Shown piece after piece: positions 28,784-37,965 of a stretch of 64,000 nucleotides of DNA. Position 1 is the first letter of the stretch; each line of letters starts with the position of its first letter. Source of the stretch: an uncultured Thiohalocapsa sp. (lineage in GTDB: Bacteria; Pseudomonadota; Gammaproteobacteria; Chromatiales; Chromatiaceae). Below the pieces are notes generated by a model that worked only from the letters and a program-made list of their open reading frames with translations, made no database searches and had not been told where the DNA came from. The DNA lies in NCBI RefSeq assembly GCF_913063425.1, contig NZ_CAJXYK010000007.1, positions 109,079 to 173,078 of the forward strand, given 5' to 3'. A program made the translations under genes and the position numbers.

Positions 28784-30448
28784 ATGTCCCGTGCACCTGT
28801 CGCCGCATCTCAGGGCCCGCCGATGGCGCCGAGCCGCCGCAAGGCCCTCGGCGCCTACTACACCGCCGCGCCCGTCGTGGAGTTCCTGGTGCGCTGGGGC
28901 CTGGGCTTCGGTGGCGCGTCGGTCATGGACCCGTCCTGCGGTGACGGGCGCTTTCTTGTAGCCGCCGCACGGCACGGGGCGCGGCGGCTTGTCGGCTGCG
29001 ATCTGGACGCGGAGGCGCTGCGCACCGCCGGGGCCAGCCTGCCGCCGGACGCGCCCGGGGCGGCGTGGCACCACCGCGACTTCTTCCTCCTGTCGCCGGA
29101 GCAGACCGCTCCCGTTGACCTCATTGTCGGCAACCCCCCCTTCATCCGCTATCAGCAGTTTTGCGGGGAGAGTCGCGCCCGGGCCCTGGCATCGGCGCTG
29201 CGCGTCGGTGCGCGGCTCAGCCGGTTGTCGGCCTCTTGGGCGCCCTTCCTGCTGCACGCGATGCAGTTCCTGAGCACCGGCGGGGCCATGGGCATGGTGG
29301 TGCCGGCCGAATTGGCCCAGACGGCTTACGGTACCGAGACGCTGCGCGCGCTCTGCGCCGGCTTCGCGCGCGTTCGCCTGCTGACGTTTCGTCGCAATTG
29401 GTTCGACGGTGCGCAGCAGGAGACTTTTCTGCTGCTCGCGGAAGACCGGGGCGGCGCAACGGCGTCCGCCGAGCTGGTGCCCTTGGACCGCATCGAGGAT
29501 CTTGCTGGATTCGCCGTGTCGGCGGCCGGGCAGGATGGGTTCAGTCTGGATACCGCCCGTGGTGGCCGTCTGGGGCTTGCTTTTGTCGCTCCTGCGGCCC
29601 GTGACCTGTACCTTCGGCTTATTGACCACGCTGATGTGGTGGAGCTGTGCTCCTTGGGCGAGGTGGCCAACGGCTATGTGTCCGGCGCCAATGACTTCTT
29701 TCACTGTACCGCGGCAGATGGTGCCCAGCGCGGGCTGCCGGAGGAGTGGCTGCTGCCGGTTGCGCGCAACAGCCGGTCACTTGTGGGCTTGACGTTCACG
29801 CAGGGGGATCTTGCGTGTGCCGAGGCGCGTGCTGTGCCACACCACCTCATTCTGCCGCGCGACGACGATCTCTTCGCTGCCGACAGCGTTGCGCTCGAAG
29901 CCTTTCAGCGCGCCGGCAAGCGTGCGGGTATCCCAGCGCGCTACAAGTGCCGCACGCGTAACCCTTGGTGGCGGGTCCCGGGACTGGTCCGGGCGGACGT
30001 GCTGCTGCCCTACATGATCGGCAGCGAGCCTCATGCCAGCGTCAACTGCGCGAACGCACTCTATCCAAACAGCCTGCATGGTCTTCGGCTCGCCAATCCG
30101 ATGCTCGCGGCGCGTGTCGTGCTCGGGCTCGCGAGCAGCCTGTCGCTGCTCAGCATGGAGCTGGTGGGCCGCAGCTACGGCGGTGGCATCCTCAAGCTGG
30201 AGCCCACGGAAATGCAGCGCGTCAGGCTCGTCCTGCCGACCTGCGGCGAGCAGCAGCTTCGTATGGTATTCGAGCTGGCGGACGCGGCGCTGCGGGGTGG
30301 AGATTTCAATGCCGTAGTGGAAGTGGCTGACAGCCTGATCCTGAAGGATCAATTGGGTTTGTCAGCGGAAGACATTGACTGCCTGTCGCAAGCGCGTTCG
30401 GCGCTTGTCGAGCGCCGCCTGACGCGGTCACGGCGCAATAGGCCATGA
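28784..30448 (+). CDS. Type II DNA adenine methyltransferase
   Basis: 554 aa from ATG 28784. The SAM motif is DPSCGDG (49-55) after LGAYYTAAPVVEFLV. The catalytic NPPF is at residues 117-120 (DLIVGNPPFIRYQ). A large C-terminal target-recognition region follows, with LGEVANGYVSGANDFFHC and LLPYMIGSEPHASVNCANAL. This is the TaqI/PaeR7-like gamma class of N6-adenine methylases. It protects host DNA from the endonuclease whose gene begins inside its stop codon (ATGA, 30445-30448). The pair lies between hcp and its likely regulator, an unusual place for a restriction system. Confidence 0.85.
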   Translation: MSRAPVAASQGPPMAPSRRKALGAYYTAAPVVEFLVRWGLGFGGASVMDPSCGDGRFLVAAARHGARRLVGCDLDAEALRTAGASLPPDAPGAAWHHRDFFLLSPEQTAPVDLIVGNPPFIRYQQFCGESRARALASALRVGARLSRLSASWAPFLLHAMQFLSTGGAMGMVVPAELAQTAYGTETLRALCAGFARVRLLTFRRNWFDGAQQETFLLLAEDRGGATASAELVPLDRIEDLAGFAVSAAGQDGFSLDTARGGRLGLAFVAPAARDLYLRLIDHADVVELCSLGEVANGYVSGANDFFHCTAADGAQRGLPEEWLLPVARNSRSLVGLTFTQGDLACAEARAVPHHLILPRDDDLFAADSVALEAFQRAGKRAGIPARYKCRTRNPWWRVPGLVRADVLLPYMIGSEPHASVNCANALYPNSLHGLRLANPMLAARVVLGLASSLSLLSMELVGRSYGGGILKLEPTEMQRVRLVLPTCGEQQLRMVFELADAALRGGDFNAVVEVADSLILKDQLGLSAEDIDCLSQARSALVERRLTRSRRNRP

Positions 30449-31098
30449 CGGACTTTACTGCATCTCTGGCTGAGCTGATTCGGGCGCAGGAGAAGCCTGT
30501 CCCAGATGCCCCTGGCGGTGTGAAGAAAAACTACACTGAGGCCCTGAGCCACGAGATCTCTCGTATCCTCGCGGCCACGCTGAATGACCTGGGTTTGGAG
30601 CAGGCGCGGGCACCCAGCGGCAATCGCGACAAGTCGTTTATGGGCGGCTACGGCACTAAGGGCGTCGACGTTTACCTATCAGATGAGCGCCATGGGCTGT
30701 TATTGACATCTGGTGTTAAGGGCCTGGTGTTCGATCCGCGAAAGAATCTGAAGAACCGCTATCGGGACATGGTGATGGAGGCGCTTGAGCTGCATCGTCG
30801 CTGTCCCTACGCTATTTGCGGGCATCTATTCTTCCTTGGCAAAGCCGAGTCTGCACTGTCATCGAAGAAGTTTGGGACCGTACTCGGCGAGGCTGCGGTG
30901 CTGATGTCCGGCATCGCGCAGCGCCGGCTCCCGACGGATGCGCCGGAGCTTTATGAGGAAATCGGGATATTGCTGTTCGACCCGGGTGATCCTGACTCAC
31001 TGGATCTCGCGCCCCCCGGTATCCCAGAGTCGCTCCACGCAGCAACGTATCCACAACGGCTGGTGGACGCCTTCAATCGACGGAATCCGTTCTATTGA
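30445..31098 (+). CDS. Probable type II restriction endonuclease
   Basis: 217 aa, coupled to the methylase. GTKGVDVYLSDERHGLLLTS, then GVKGLVFD and KNLKNRYRDMVMEALELHRR, match a family of type II nucleases coded beside gamma-class methylases. The likely PD-(D/E)XK core is Asp75 and Lys92, with an upstream Glu (Glu32 or Glu37); the middle acidic residue of the usual ExK is replaced by Gly/Val, so the exact active site is uncertain. Base composition is less GC-rich than the surrounding genes, a mark of transfer. Target site unknown. The stop codon overlaps the TTG start of the regulator that follows. Confidence 0.7.
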   Translation: MTDFTASLAELIRAQEKPVPDAPGGVKKNYTEALSHEISRILAATLNDLGLEQARAPSGNRDKSFMGGYGTKGVDVYLSDERHGLLLTSGVKGLVFDPRKNLKNRYRDMVMEALELHRRCPYAICGHLFFLGKAESALSSKKFGTVLGEAAVLMSGIAQRRLPTDAPELYEEIGILLFDPGDPDSLDLAPPGIPESLHAATYPQRLVDAFNRRNPFY

Positions 31099-31781
31099 CG
31101 GCGCAGCCCGACGAGCTTCGGCAGGCACCCCTGTTTGCTGCCCTCGACGACGCGCAGCTGGCGCGGGTACACCAGCGCGCGGCGTCAGTGCGCCTGGCCG
31201 CGGGGCAGTTGCTGTTCCACCAGGACGACCCGGCGGCGCGGTTTTACTTCGTGCGCGACGGGCGGATGCGGTTGTTCCGGCTCGGGGCCGACGGCGGGGA
31301 GAAGGTCATCGAGCTGATCGGGCCGGGGCAGACCTTCGCCGAGGCGCTGTTGTTCATGGGCACGGAGCGCTATCCGGTCTGCGCCGCGGCCCTGGAGCCG
31401 ACGCGGCTGCTCGCCATCGATGGCGCGGACTTCAAGGCCATGCTGCGGGAGTCCCCGGAGACCTGCTTCGCGCTGCTGGGGGATCTGAGCCGGCGCCTGC
31501 ACGCGATGATCGCCGAGATCGACAGCCTGGCCCTGGCCTCGGCGCAGGGGCGGGTGGCGCGCTGGCTGCTCGGTGAGGTGGAAGGTCAGGGCGTCGGTCG
31601 GCAGGCATCCATTCGGCTGCGGGTGTCCAAGGCCGTGCTCGCCTCACGGCTGTCCATCAAGCCCGAGACCTGGTCGCGGGTGACGCGCAGGCTCATGGAC
31701 CAGGGGATTGTTCAGGTCAGCGGAGACCTGATCGAGATCCTAAACCTGGATGCGCTGCGGCGGGCGGGCGAGGGCGGCTGA
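31095..31781 (+). CDS. CRP/FNR-family transcription regulator, Dnr-like
   Basis: 228 aa from TTG 31095, which overlaps the nuclease stop (TTGA). It has a cyclic-nucleotide-type beta barrel (about 10-125: LAAGQLLFHQDDPAARFYFV, then FAEALLFMGTERYPVCAAAL), a dimer helix (LSRRLHAMIAEIDSLALASA) and a DNA-binding helix-turn-helix (about 175-210) with recognition helix PETWSRVTRRL. The E-x-x-S-R pattern is that of FNR/Dnr proteins that bind TTGAT-N4-ATCAA. The four FNR cysteines are absent, which favours a Dnr-type NO sensor over an oxygen sensor. It probably controls hcp through the boxes at 27173 and 27251. Confidence 0.85.
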   Translation: MTAQPDELRQAPLFAALDDAQLARVHQRAASVRLAAGQLLFHQDDPAARFYFVRDGRMRLFRLGADGGEKVIELIGPGQTFAEALLFMGTERYPVCAAALEPTRLLAIDGADFKAMLRESPETCFALLGDLSRRLHAMIAEIDSLALASAQGRVARWLLGEVEGQGVGRQASIRLRVSKAVLASRLSIKPETWSRVTRRLMDQGIVQVSGDLIEILNLDALRRAGEGG

Positions 31782-31990
31782 GGGAACAGCCACGCTCGGC
31801 TGTGCGGGCTGCGCGCGGCGCCCGGAACGTCCGGCATGCGATGCTCGGCCCCTTGCCGGGGGCGTTGGCGTCTCTTGTCGGGCGGAGCCGAACGCAACCG
31901 CAGCAACGGTGGTCGGCCCCGGGTTGGAGCCGCGGGCCGGCTTGCGCGATGATGCCCGGCATCGAGGCAGCCCGAGCGCGGAGGTGACCG

Positions 31991-32542
31991 ATGGAAGCCC
32001 TGAAGCTGAAGACCCTGGACGACCTGCTGTCGTACCCGGAGGAAGACGTCGAGCTGATCGGCGGCGAGATCGTGCGGCGGCCGATGACGCGGGCTCGTCA
32101 CGGACAAGCCCAAAGTCGCGCGGCCCGTGTGCTTGGGCCTTTCGATAGTGGATCGGGACCGGGCGGCGGCTGGTGGATTCTGACCGAGGTCAGTGTCGCC
32201 TACGAGCCGCACGAGTGCCCGCGCCACGACCTCGCCGGCTGGCGTCGCGAGCGCCTGCCGCGGCTCCCGGACGGCATCATGGACCTGCCGCCGGACTGGG
32301 TCTGCGAGATCGTCTCCCCCGGCCATGTGAAGAAGGACACGCTGGCCATGCCGCTCTTGCTGCGCCGGCACCGCGTGCCCTTCTACTGGCTCATCTGGCC
32401 CGAGGACAAGGCGCTCGTCGCCCATGCGCTGGAGGGCGGTGAATGGCGTGTCATTGCGACGCTGAAGGACGCCGAGCGGGCACACGTGCCGCCGTTCGAG
32501 GCGGTGGAGCTGGACCTGGCCGACATGCTCGGGGGCGAGTAG
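31991..32542 (+). CDS. Uma2-family (DUF820) putative nuclease
   Basis: 183 aa. LKTLDDLLSYPEEDVELIGG, then EIVRRPMTRARHGQAQSRAA, fits the Uma2 start (family members have the same hallmark Glu-Leu-Ile-x-Gly-Glu). The core PDWVCEIVSPGHVKKD with Asp in HDLAGWRRER gives a PD-(D/E)XK-like site (Asp, Glu, with Lys further on). Uma2 proteins are very common in cyanobacteria and phototrophs, with biological role unknown. Stands alone, about 210 bp after the regulator. ATG 31991 has GGAGGTGACCG just upstream. Confidence 0.82.
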   Translation: MEALKLKTLDDLLSYPEEDVELIGGEIVRRPMTRARHGQAQSRAARVLGPFDSGSGPGGGWWILTEVSVAYEPHECPRHDLAGWRRERLPRLPDGIMDLPPDWVCEIVSPGHVKKDTLAMPLLLRRHRVPFYWLIWPEDKALVAHALEGGEWRVIATLKDAERAHVPPFEAVELDLADMLGGE

Positions 32543-32583
32543 GTGCGGTCGTCAGCGCAGGTCCAGGGGCCGCCGCAGCAAGA

Positions 32584-32850
32584 TCAGAAGAACGCTTTGA
32601 GGATGAGGGAAACCACACCGGCGAGCATCAGCCCAAGCATCCAACGGTTGAGGCGCAGCTCACCGTCTTGGCGCTCGAAACGGGTGTCGAGCTTGGCCTC
32701 GAGCCGTTCGATGTCGCGCTTGGTCGCGAGCTCGGCCTCTCCTTGCGCTTCTCTGAAGGCGTCGGCGACGGCTTCGGCCTGCCTTGGGTCGAATCCGGCC
32801 TCCTCCAGCTTGCGGATGAACTTGTGGGTGTCGAAGGTGATTGCGCTCAT
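32584..32850 (-). CDS. DUF1640/CCDC90-like coiled-coil membrane protein
   Basis: 88 aa from ATG 32850. SAITFDTHKFIRKLEEAGFD, then PRQAEAVADAFREAQGEAEL, is the usual N-terminus of this bacterial family, followed by a coiled coil (ATKRDIERLEAKLDTRFERQ). A single C-terminal membrane helix (LGLMLAGVVSLILKAFF) ends the protein. Family role unknown; related to the mitochondrial uniporter regulator MCUR1 fold. The ribosome site is weak. Confidence 0.8.
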   Translation of the reverse strand: MSAITFDTHKFIRKLEEAGFDPRQAEAVADAFREAQGEAELATKRDIERLEAKLDTRFERQDGELRLNRWMLGLMLAGVVSLILKAFF

Positions 32851-32952
32851 GGCTTGGAGGCTGGGTTCCGGCGTCTGGCTCGTTAAGCACGGGTCGCTGC
32901 CCGGCGATGCCAAGCCCCGGAGCATCCCTTGAGTCCGGATCGGGCGGTGGCT

Positions 32953-33954
32953 TCACCCGCCCGTGGCGTTCATATGCCGAAAGATGATCGGCTGCTCAGT
33001 GAGGTCGAAGTCGTGGCCGCGGGGCTTGATGGACATGGCTTGGCGGATGGACTGCTTGACCCGCTCGTCGTCGGTGGGGTTGGCGCGCAGTGCCCGGCGC
33101 AGGTCGGTGGAGAACTCCTGTCCCAGGCAGAGCAGCAGCCGGCCCTCTGCCGTCACGCGCACGCGGTTGCAGTCGCCGCAGAAGTTGTGGCTGTGCGGGG
33201 AGATGAAGCCGATGCGGTTGTCGGTGCCGGCGACGCGCCAGTAGCGCGACGGGCCGCCGGTGGTCTCCGTGGTGGGGATCAGCTCGAAGCGCTCGGCGAG
33301 GTCCCGCCGGATCTCGTCGCTGGAATAGAAGGCCTCGGCGCGGTCGTGGTCGCCGATGACGCCGAGCGGCATCTCCTCGATGAAGCTCAGGTCCATGCCG
33401 CGGTCGAGCGCGAACTGCACCAGATCGCCGACTTCGTCGTGGTTGCGGTGCTTGAGCACGACGCTGTTCAGCTTGACCCGCTCGAAGCCCGCCGCCAGCG
33501 CCGCGTCGATGCCGTCCAGGGTCTTTTGCAGCTCGCCCTTGCGGGTAATGGCGCGGAAGCGCTCGGGCTTGAGCGAGTCCAGGCTGATGTTGATGCGGGT
33601 GACACCGGCGTCCCTGAGTGCCTGGGCGTACCTGGGCAGCTGGGTGCCGTTGGTGGTGAGCGTCAGGTCCCGGATGCCGGGCAGGGCGCCCAGTTGCTCG
33701 AACAGCCAGATGACATTGCGCCGCACCAGGGGCTCGCCGCCGGTGACGCGGAGCTTGGTGACGCCGAGCTCGCTGAAGCAGCGCCCGAGCCGGGCGATCT
33801 CCTCCAGCGTGAGCACTTGCGCCCGCGGCAGGAAGGTCATGTCCTCGGCCATGCAGTAGACGCAGCGCAGGTCGCAGCGGTCGGTGACGGAGAGGCGCAC
33901 ATAGGTGATGTGTCTGCCGAAGCGGTCGATGAGCTGGGATTGTTGTTCCGACAT
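32953..33954 (-). CDS. moaA: GTP 3',8-cyclase (molybdenum cofactor synthesis)
   Basis: 333 aa. A radical-SAM enzyme that rearranges GTP to 3',8-cyclo-GTP, which MoaC turns into cPMP. N-terminal cluster CDLRCVYC (about residues 27-34); GGEPL SAM motif in [12 protein letters not shown]-terminal second cluster [18 protein letters not shown]; and the C-terminal Gly-Gly (NATGG) needed for activity. Length is normal. Start ATG 33954 has no strong ribosome site. No other mo genes lie in the window. Confidence 0.96.
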   Translation of the reverse strand: MSEQQSQLIDRFGRHITYVRLSVTDRCDLRCVYCMAEDMTFLPRAQVLTLEEIARLGRCFSELGVTKLRVTGGEPLVRRNVIWLFEQLGALPGIRDLTLTTNGTQLPRYAQALRDAGVTRINISLDSLKPERFRAITRKGELQKTLDGIDAALAAGFERVKLNSVVLKHRNHDEVGDLVQFALDRGMDLSFIEEMPLGVIGDHDRAEAFYSSDEIRRDLAERFELIPTTETTGGPSRYWRVAGTDNRIGFISPHSHNFCGDCNRVRVTAEGRLLLCLGQEFSTDLRRALRANPTDDERVKQSIRQAMSIKPRGHDFDLTEQPIIFRHMNATGG

Positions 33955-34397
33955 GGGCTTGGGTGACTGCGTGCCTGGTTGCTGTCCGGGGGCCGGGGCG
34001 GGGGCCGGAGCTGGGCCATCTGCCTGCTGGCCAATGTGACGCAGGTGTGAATGGTAACCGTTTCCGCCAACCTCGCGTCGGCTGGCATCGGTTGCGGCAA
34101 TGCCTCCATTTTCTGGGGAATTGCCGGCTGCCATGAGCGTCCGGGATGCGCAGGCGGCTCGGTGCGCCGTGCCCGTCCGCCGTGTCCTGGCCCAACAGTG
34201 TGCAAGTCAGCGGCCGGCCCGGGTACGCCGACTTCGGTCGGCACCCTGGGGGTCGGCGAAGCTCAGTCCCCCAGTGGCAGGTGATTGCCCGGCGCCGGGT
34301 TTTCCACAGTGCTGCACCAGCTCGGCCCGGGCAGGCAGCGCCGGAGCACAGGCGCCGGATAAGGAAGTGCGGGATTCAGGTCGTCTACGCTCACGCC
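33955..34397. other. Gene-free stretch upstream of moaA
   Basis: About 440 bp between the moaA start and the thiD stop. A molybdenum-cofactor riboswitch is known upstream of some moaA genes, but I could not identify its conserved helices by eye. No gene seen. Confidence 0.35.
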
Positions 34398-35225
34398 TTA
34401 CTTGGCCCAGAGCGCGTGGAAGTGATGTGTCGGCCCGTGCCCGCGACCGACATCGAGCCGATCCGCCGCGGCGATGGCGGCGGCGACGTAGCGCTTGGCC
34501 TGCTCGGTGGCGAGGCGCACATCGCCGTTGACGGCGAGGCGGGCGGCGAGTGCGGAGGACAGGGTGCAGCCGGTGCCGTGGGTGTTGTGGCTGGCGATGC
34601 GCTCGGCTTCCAGCCAGTGCTCGCCGGCGGGCGACGAAAGCAGATCCGGGCTCGCGGGGCCCGGCAGGTGGCCGCCCTTCAACAGCACCGAGCCGCTGCC
34701 GTCCGCGGGGCCCAGCGCCCGCAGCGCGGCGGCCATCTGCTGCATGGCCTCGCGGGTGGTGGGCTCCGGCGCGTTGAGCAGCACGGCGGCCTCCGGCAGG
34801 TTCGGTGTCAGCACTGTGGCGAGCGGCAGCAGGCGCTCCCGCAGCATGACCACGGCGGCCTCCGTCAGCAGCCGGTCGCCGCCCTTGGCCACCATCACCG
34901 GGTCCAGCACGATGTGCGCCGGGCGGTGGCGGCTGAGGGCGTCGGCCACGGCGGCGGCGATGTCGGCGCTGCCGAGCATGCCGATCTTGACCGCGTCCAC
35001 GCGGATGTCCTCGAACACCGCGTCGATCTGCGCCGCGACGAAGCCCGGGTCCATCAGGTGCACGCCGCTGACGCCCCGGGTGTTCTGAGCGGTGAGAGCG
35101 GTGATTGCCGCCATCGCGTAGCAGCCCTGGGCGCTGATGGCCTTCAGATCCGCCTGGATGCCGGCGCCGCCGCTGGGGTCGGAGCCCGCAATGCTGAGGA
35201 CATTGGGCACAGGATGGTGGGTCAT
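34398..35225 (-). CDS. thiD: HMP/HMP-phosphate kinase
   Basis: 275 aa. It phosphorylates hydroxymethylpyrimidine twice for thiamine synthesis and salvage. NVLSIAGSDPSGGAGIQADL is the N-terminal signature, with LDPVMVAKGGDRLL and the anion-hole NTHGTGCTLSSALAA (Asp/Gly-rich) near residue 220. Its start overlaps the thiE stop (ATGA). Last gene of thiM-thiE-thiD. Confidence 0.96.
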   Translation of the reverse strand: MTHHPVPNVLSIAGSDPSGGAGIQADLKAISAQGCYAMAAITALTAQNTRGVSGVHLMDPGFVAAQIDAVFEDIRVDAVKIGMLGSADIAAAVADALSRHRPAHIVLDPVMVAKGGDRLLTEAAVVMLRERLLPLATVLTPNLPEAAVLLNAPEPTTREAMQQMAAALRALGPADGSGSVLLKGGHLPGPASPDLLSSPAGEHWLEAERIASHNTHGTGCTLSSALAARLAVNGDVRLATEQAKRYVAAAIAAADRLDVGRGHGPTHHFHALWAK

Positions 35226-35875
35226 GTCGGCTCCGGGCGCCTTCGGTGCTGGTCCACCGCCCGGCGCAGCCCGGCGGCGGCGGCCTGCGGGTCTTGCGTG
35301 CCGCAGACCGCGGAGACCACGGCGAGCCCGTCGCAGCCGGCATCCAGTACGCAGGCGGCGTGATCGGCGGTGAGCCCGCCGATGGCGACGGCGGGCAGCC
35401 GGGTGGCCGTGCGCACGGCGGCGAGGCCGGCGCAGCCGAGCGGCGCGGCGTGATCGGCCTTGGTGGCGGTGGCGAAGACGGGGCCGATGCCGACGTAGTC
35501 GATGGGCAGTCCGGCGCAGGCCCGTGCGTGCTCGGCCGTCTGGATGGACAGGCCGAGGATGGCGTCCGGCCCCAGCAGCGCGCGGGCCGCCAGAACGTTG
35601 TCGTCCGCTTGGCCGATGTGCGCGCCGTCCGCGCCGATGGCGGCCGCCACGGCAATGCGGTCGTTGACGATGAGCGGCACCCCGGTGCCGGCGAGCGCTG
35701 CCTTGAGCGCGCGTCCCTGCTCCATGAGGGCTGCGTCGGGTGCGTCCTTGTCGCGCAGCTGTACGACACTGACGCCGCCCGCCACCGCCGCACGCACGGT
35801 CTCCAGCAGGCCCTGTGCGGCACAGAGCCCTGGGTCCGTCACCAGATAAACAGCGAGATCCAGCCGGCGGGTCAT
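35222..35875 (-). CDS. thiE: Thiamine phosphate synthase
   Basis: 217 aa. It joins HMP-PP with thiazole phosphate to give thiamine phosphate. It shows AVYLVTDPGL, VVQLRDKDA, VNDRIAVAAAIGADGAHIGQ, the phosphate loop GIGPVFATATK, and the end ATRLPAVAIGGL and CDGLAVVSAVCG. Normal length. It overlaps thiM at its start and thiD at its stop by ATGA each. Confidence 0.96.
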   Translation of the reverse strand: MTRRLDLAVYLVTDPGLCAAQGLLETVRAAVAGGVSVVQLRDKDAPDAALMEQGRALKAALAGTGVPLIVNDRIAVAAAIGADGAHIGQADDNVLAARALLGPDAILGLSIQTAEHARACAGLPIDYVGIGPVFATATKADHAAPLGCAGLAAVRTATRLPAVAIGGLTADHAACVLDAGCDGLAVVSAVCGTQDPQAAAAGLRRAVDQHRRRPEPT

Positions 35876-36768
35876 GCCGCGTGGTCCTCCGGGTCCGGTG
35901 CGCCGGCGTCGTCGGCGGCGGGCGACATCGGCAGTGCGGCCGGCGCGATGCGGGCGTCCTTGTCCAGGGCGTCGGCGCTGAGCCCGGCGAGGGCGTCCAC
36001 AAAGCAGAGCAGGAAGCTGCCGGGCCCGTCGGCGCCGCGCGCCGCGTGCTCGCCGGCGAGGCCGTAACAGGCGAGGGCGGCCACCGTCGCCTCGAAGGGA
36101 TCGTCCCAGCAGGCGAGGAAGGCCCCGCAGACGCCGGTGAGGGCGCAGCCGAGGGCGGTGACCTGCGGCATCAGCGCATGGCCGTTGGCGACCCGGGCTG
36201 CCCGTGCGCCGTCGGTGACGAAGTCGATCTCGCCGGTGACGGCGACCACGCAGTGGCAGCGCCGGGCCAGGTCCACCGCGGCCTGCTCCGCGGCGGCCAC
36301 CGGATCGGTGGCGTCCACGCCGCGACCGCCGGTGCCACCGGCGGCGGCGCTGCCGAGGCCGAGGATCTCAGACGCGTTGCCGCGCACCAGGGTCGGTTGC
36401 AGCGCCAGCAGCCGCGCCGCCGCGTCCCGGCGCAGGGCGGTGGCGCCGACGGCGACGGGATCCAGCACCCAGGGCTTGCCATGCGTCACCGCGGCGGCGG
36501 CTGCCGCCAGCATGCCCGCCAGCCAGTCGGGGGAGAGGGTGCCGATGTTGACGGTGAGGGCATCGGCGAGCGCCGCGAACTCCCCCGCCTCCTCCCGGGC
36601 GTGCACCATGGCGGGCGAGGCGCCCACCGCCAGCAGGATGTTGGCGGCGGTGTTCATCGCCACGTAGTTGGTGATGTTCTGCACCAGCGGGGGGCGTGCG
36701 CGCAGGCGGCGCAGCGCCTCGCCCGGGGGCGGCAGCGGCTGAGTGGTGGTGATGATGTCTGCTGGCAT
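35872..36768 (-). CDS. thiM: Hydroxyethylthiazole kinase
   Basis: 298 aa. It phosphorylates the salvaged thiazole moiety of thiamine. NITNYVAMNTAANILLAVGA is the signature near the N-terminus. LVRGNASEILGL, then VVAVTGEIDFVTDG, and LMPQVTALGCALTGVCGAFL (anion hole with Gly and Cys) follow. It has an acidic, Pro/Ala-rich C-terminal extension. First gene of a salvage operon thiM-thiE-thiD; de novo thiC, thiG and thiH are not in the window. No TPP riboswitch was recognised upstream. Confidence 0.96.
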   Translation of the reverse strand: MPADIITTTQPLPPPGEALRRLRARPPLVQNITNYVAMNTAANILLAVGASPAMVHAREEAGEFAALADALTVNIGTLSPDWLAGMLAAAAAAVTHGKPWVLDPVAVGATALRRDAAARLLALQPTLVRGNASEILGLGSAAAGGTGGRGVDATDPVAAAEQAAVDLARRCHCVVAVTGEIDFVTDGARAARVANGHALMPQVTALGCALTGVCGAFLACWDDPFEATVAALACYGLAGEHAARGADGPGSFLLCFVDALAGLSADALDKDARIAPAALPMSPAADDAGAPDPEDHAA

Positions 36769-37250
36769 GGGTGCTGTGCGCGTCGCGGCGGACGCCCTGG
36801 GTCCGCCCGGTAAACCTTGCCTGGCGCCGCAGGTGGCGCCGGGCCGGGCCGCGGGCAAGCCGGTGGGCGGCGCTGCACGCGTCGCTTTGTCCGAGTAAAA
36901 TACTGCGATTAAGCCATCCGGCTGATGGCGGTCAACGCCGCCTCCCTGGGCTGCTGCTACAGTATGCCGCGGCGCCCGGGCGGGGACCGTCACCCGCCCC
37001 CTGTGTCCCGCAGCGTGACGCACCTGTGGCTGTAAGGCACCGATTTAACGCAATCACGGCGGATGCGCGCCCGGGCGAGCGTGATCGCGAACCAGCGCCA
37101 GGGCGCGGTTGCTGCACTGCAGCATCGGGTTTATGATGCCGCGATTCGGTAATAACCACGATTTTTTGGGGTAATTCCGGAGGGTGCGCAGCGGGCTCTC
37201 GCCCTTGCGCACCAGCCGGCACCAGCCAGCATAAGGCACCAGTGTAATCC
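36769..37250. other. Divergent intergenic region thiM / rnfA
   Basis: About 480 bp carrying the thiM and rnfA upstream signals. On the minus strand a candidate sigma-70 promoter TTGACC-17 bp-TTAATC is at 36935-36907. On the plus strand, an AT-rich patch with GATTTTTTGGGGTAATT (37162-37178) leads toward rnfA. No gene seen. Confidence 0.4.
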
Positions 37251-37832
37251 ATGACCGAGTATGCGCTGATTCTTGTCGGCACCGTTCTGGTGAACAACTT
37301 CGTGCTCGTGAAATTCCTCGGGCTTTGCCCGTTCATGGGCGTGTCGAAGAAGCTGGAGACGGCCATCGGCATGGGGTTCGCCACCACCTTCGTGCTGACC
37401 CTGTCGGCGGTGACCTCCTGGCTGGTGAACGAGTTTCTGCTGGTGCCGCTGGGCATCGAGTACCTGCGCACCATCGCCTTCATCCTGGTGATCGCCGTGG
37501 TGGTGCAGTTCACCGAGACCGTGATGCACAAGACCAGCCCGGTGCTGTATCAGGTGCTTGGCATCTTCCTGCCGCTCATCACCACCAACTGCGCCGTGCT
37601 CGGCGTGGCGCTGCTGAACCTTCAGGAGCAGCGGGGCTTCCTGGAGTCGGCGCTGTACGGCTTCGGCGCCGCCGTGGGCTTCTCGTTGGTTCTGGTGCTG
37701 TTTGCGGCCATGCGCGAGCGCATCGCCGTGGCGGACGTGCCGGAGCCCTTCCAGGGCAGCTCCATCGCCATGGTCACCGCCGGGCTCATGTCGCTCGCGT
37801 TCATGGGCTTCGCCGGGCTGGTGTCGGTGTGA
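37251..37832 (+). CDS. rnfA: Rnf ion-translocating electron-transport complex, subunit A
   Basis: 193 aa, with six membrane helices. [20 protein letters not shown], then [20 protein letters not shown], is the signature of RnfA/RsxA; the Cys in LGLCPF binds an iron centre shared with Rnf[15 protein letters not shown] gives the second conserved Cys. First gene of rnfABCDGE. The complex links ferredoxin and NADH to ion transport. In phototrophs it supplies reduced ferredoxin to nitrogenase, but no nif gene is in the window. Confidence 0.97.
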   Translation: MTEYALILVGTVLVNNFVLVKFLGLCPFMGVSKKLETAIGMGFATTFVLTLSAVTSWLVNEFLLVPLGIEYLRTIAFILVIAVVVQFTETVMHKTSPVLYQVLGIFLPLITTNCAVLGVALLNLQEQRGFLESALYGFGAAVGFSLVLVLFAAMRERIAVADVPEPFQGSSIAMVTAGLMSLAFMGFAGLVSV

Positions 37833-37965
37833 GCGCCACCGCCCGGAACGCCCCGCCGGCACTCGTTGCCGAAGGGGCAAGACTATCTGCACGCGGCCGT
37901 CGCCCCCAGCCGCCCGCCGGGGTGCTCGTGCGGCCGGCCCGGTCGCCACAACAGGAGATTCGCTC

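Noticed and set aside
31991..32542. Uma2 as part of the type II restriction unit
   Set aside because: Separated by about 210 bp and the regulator gene; Uma2 genes are common stand-alone genes.
36769..36960. TPP riboswitch upstream of thiM
   Set aside because: The conserved CUGAGA and related helices could not be found on the minus strand by eye.
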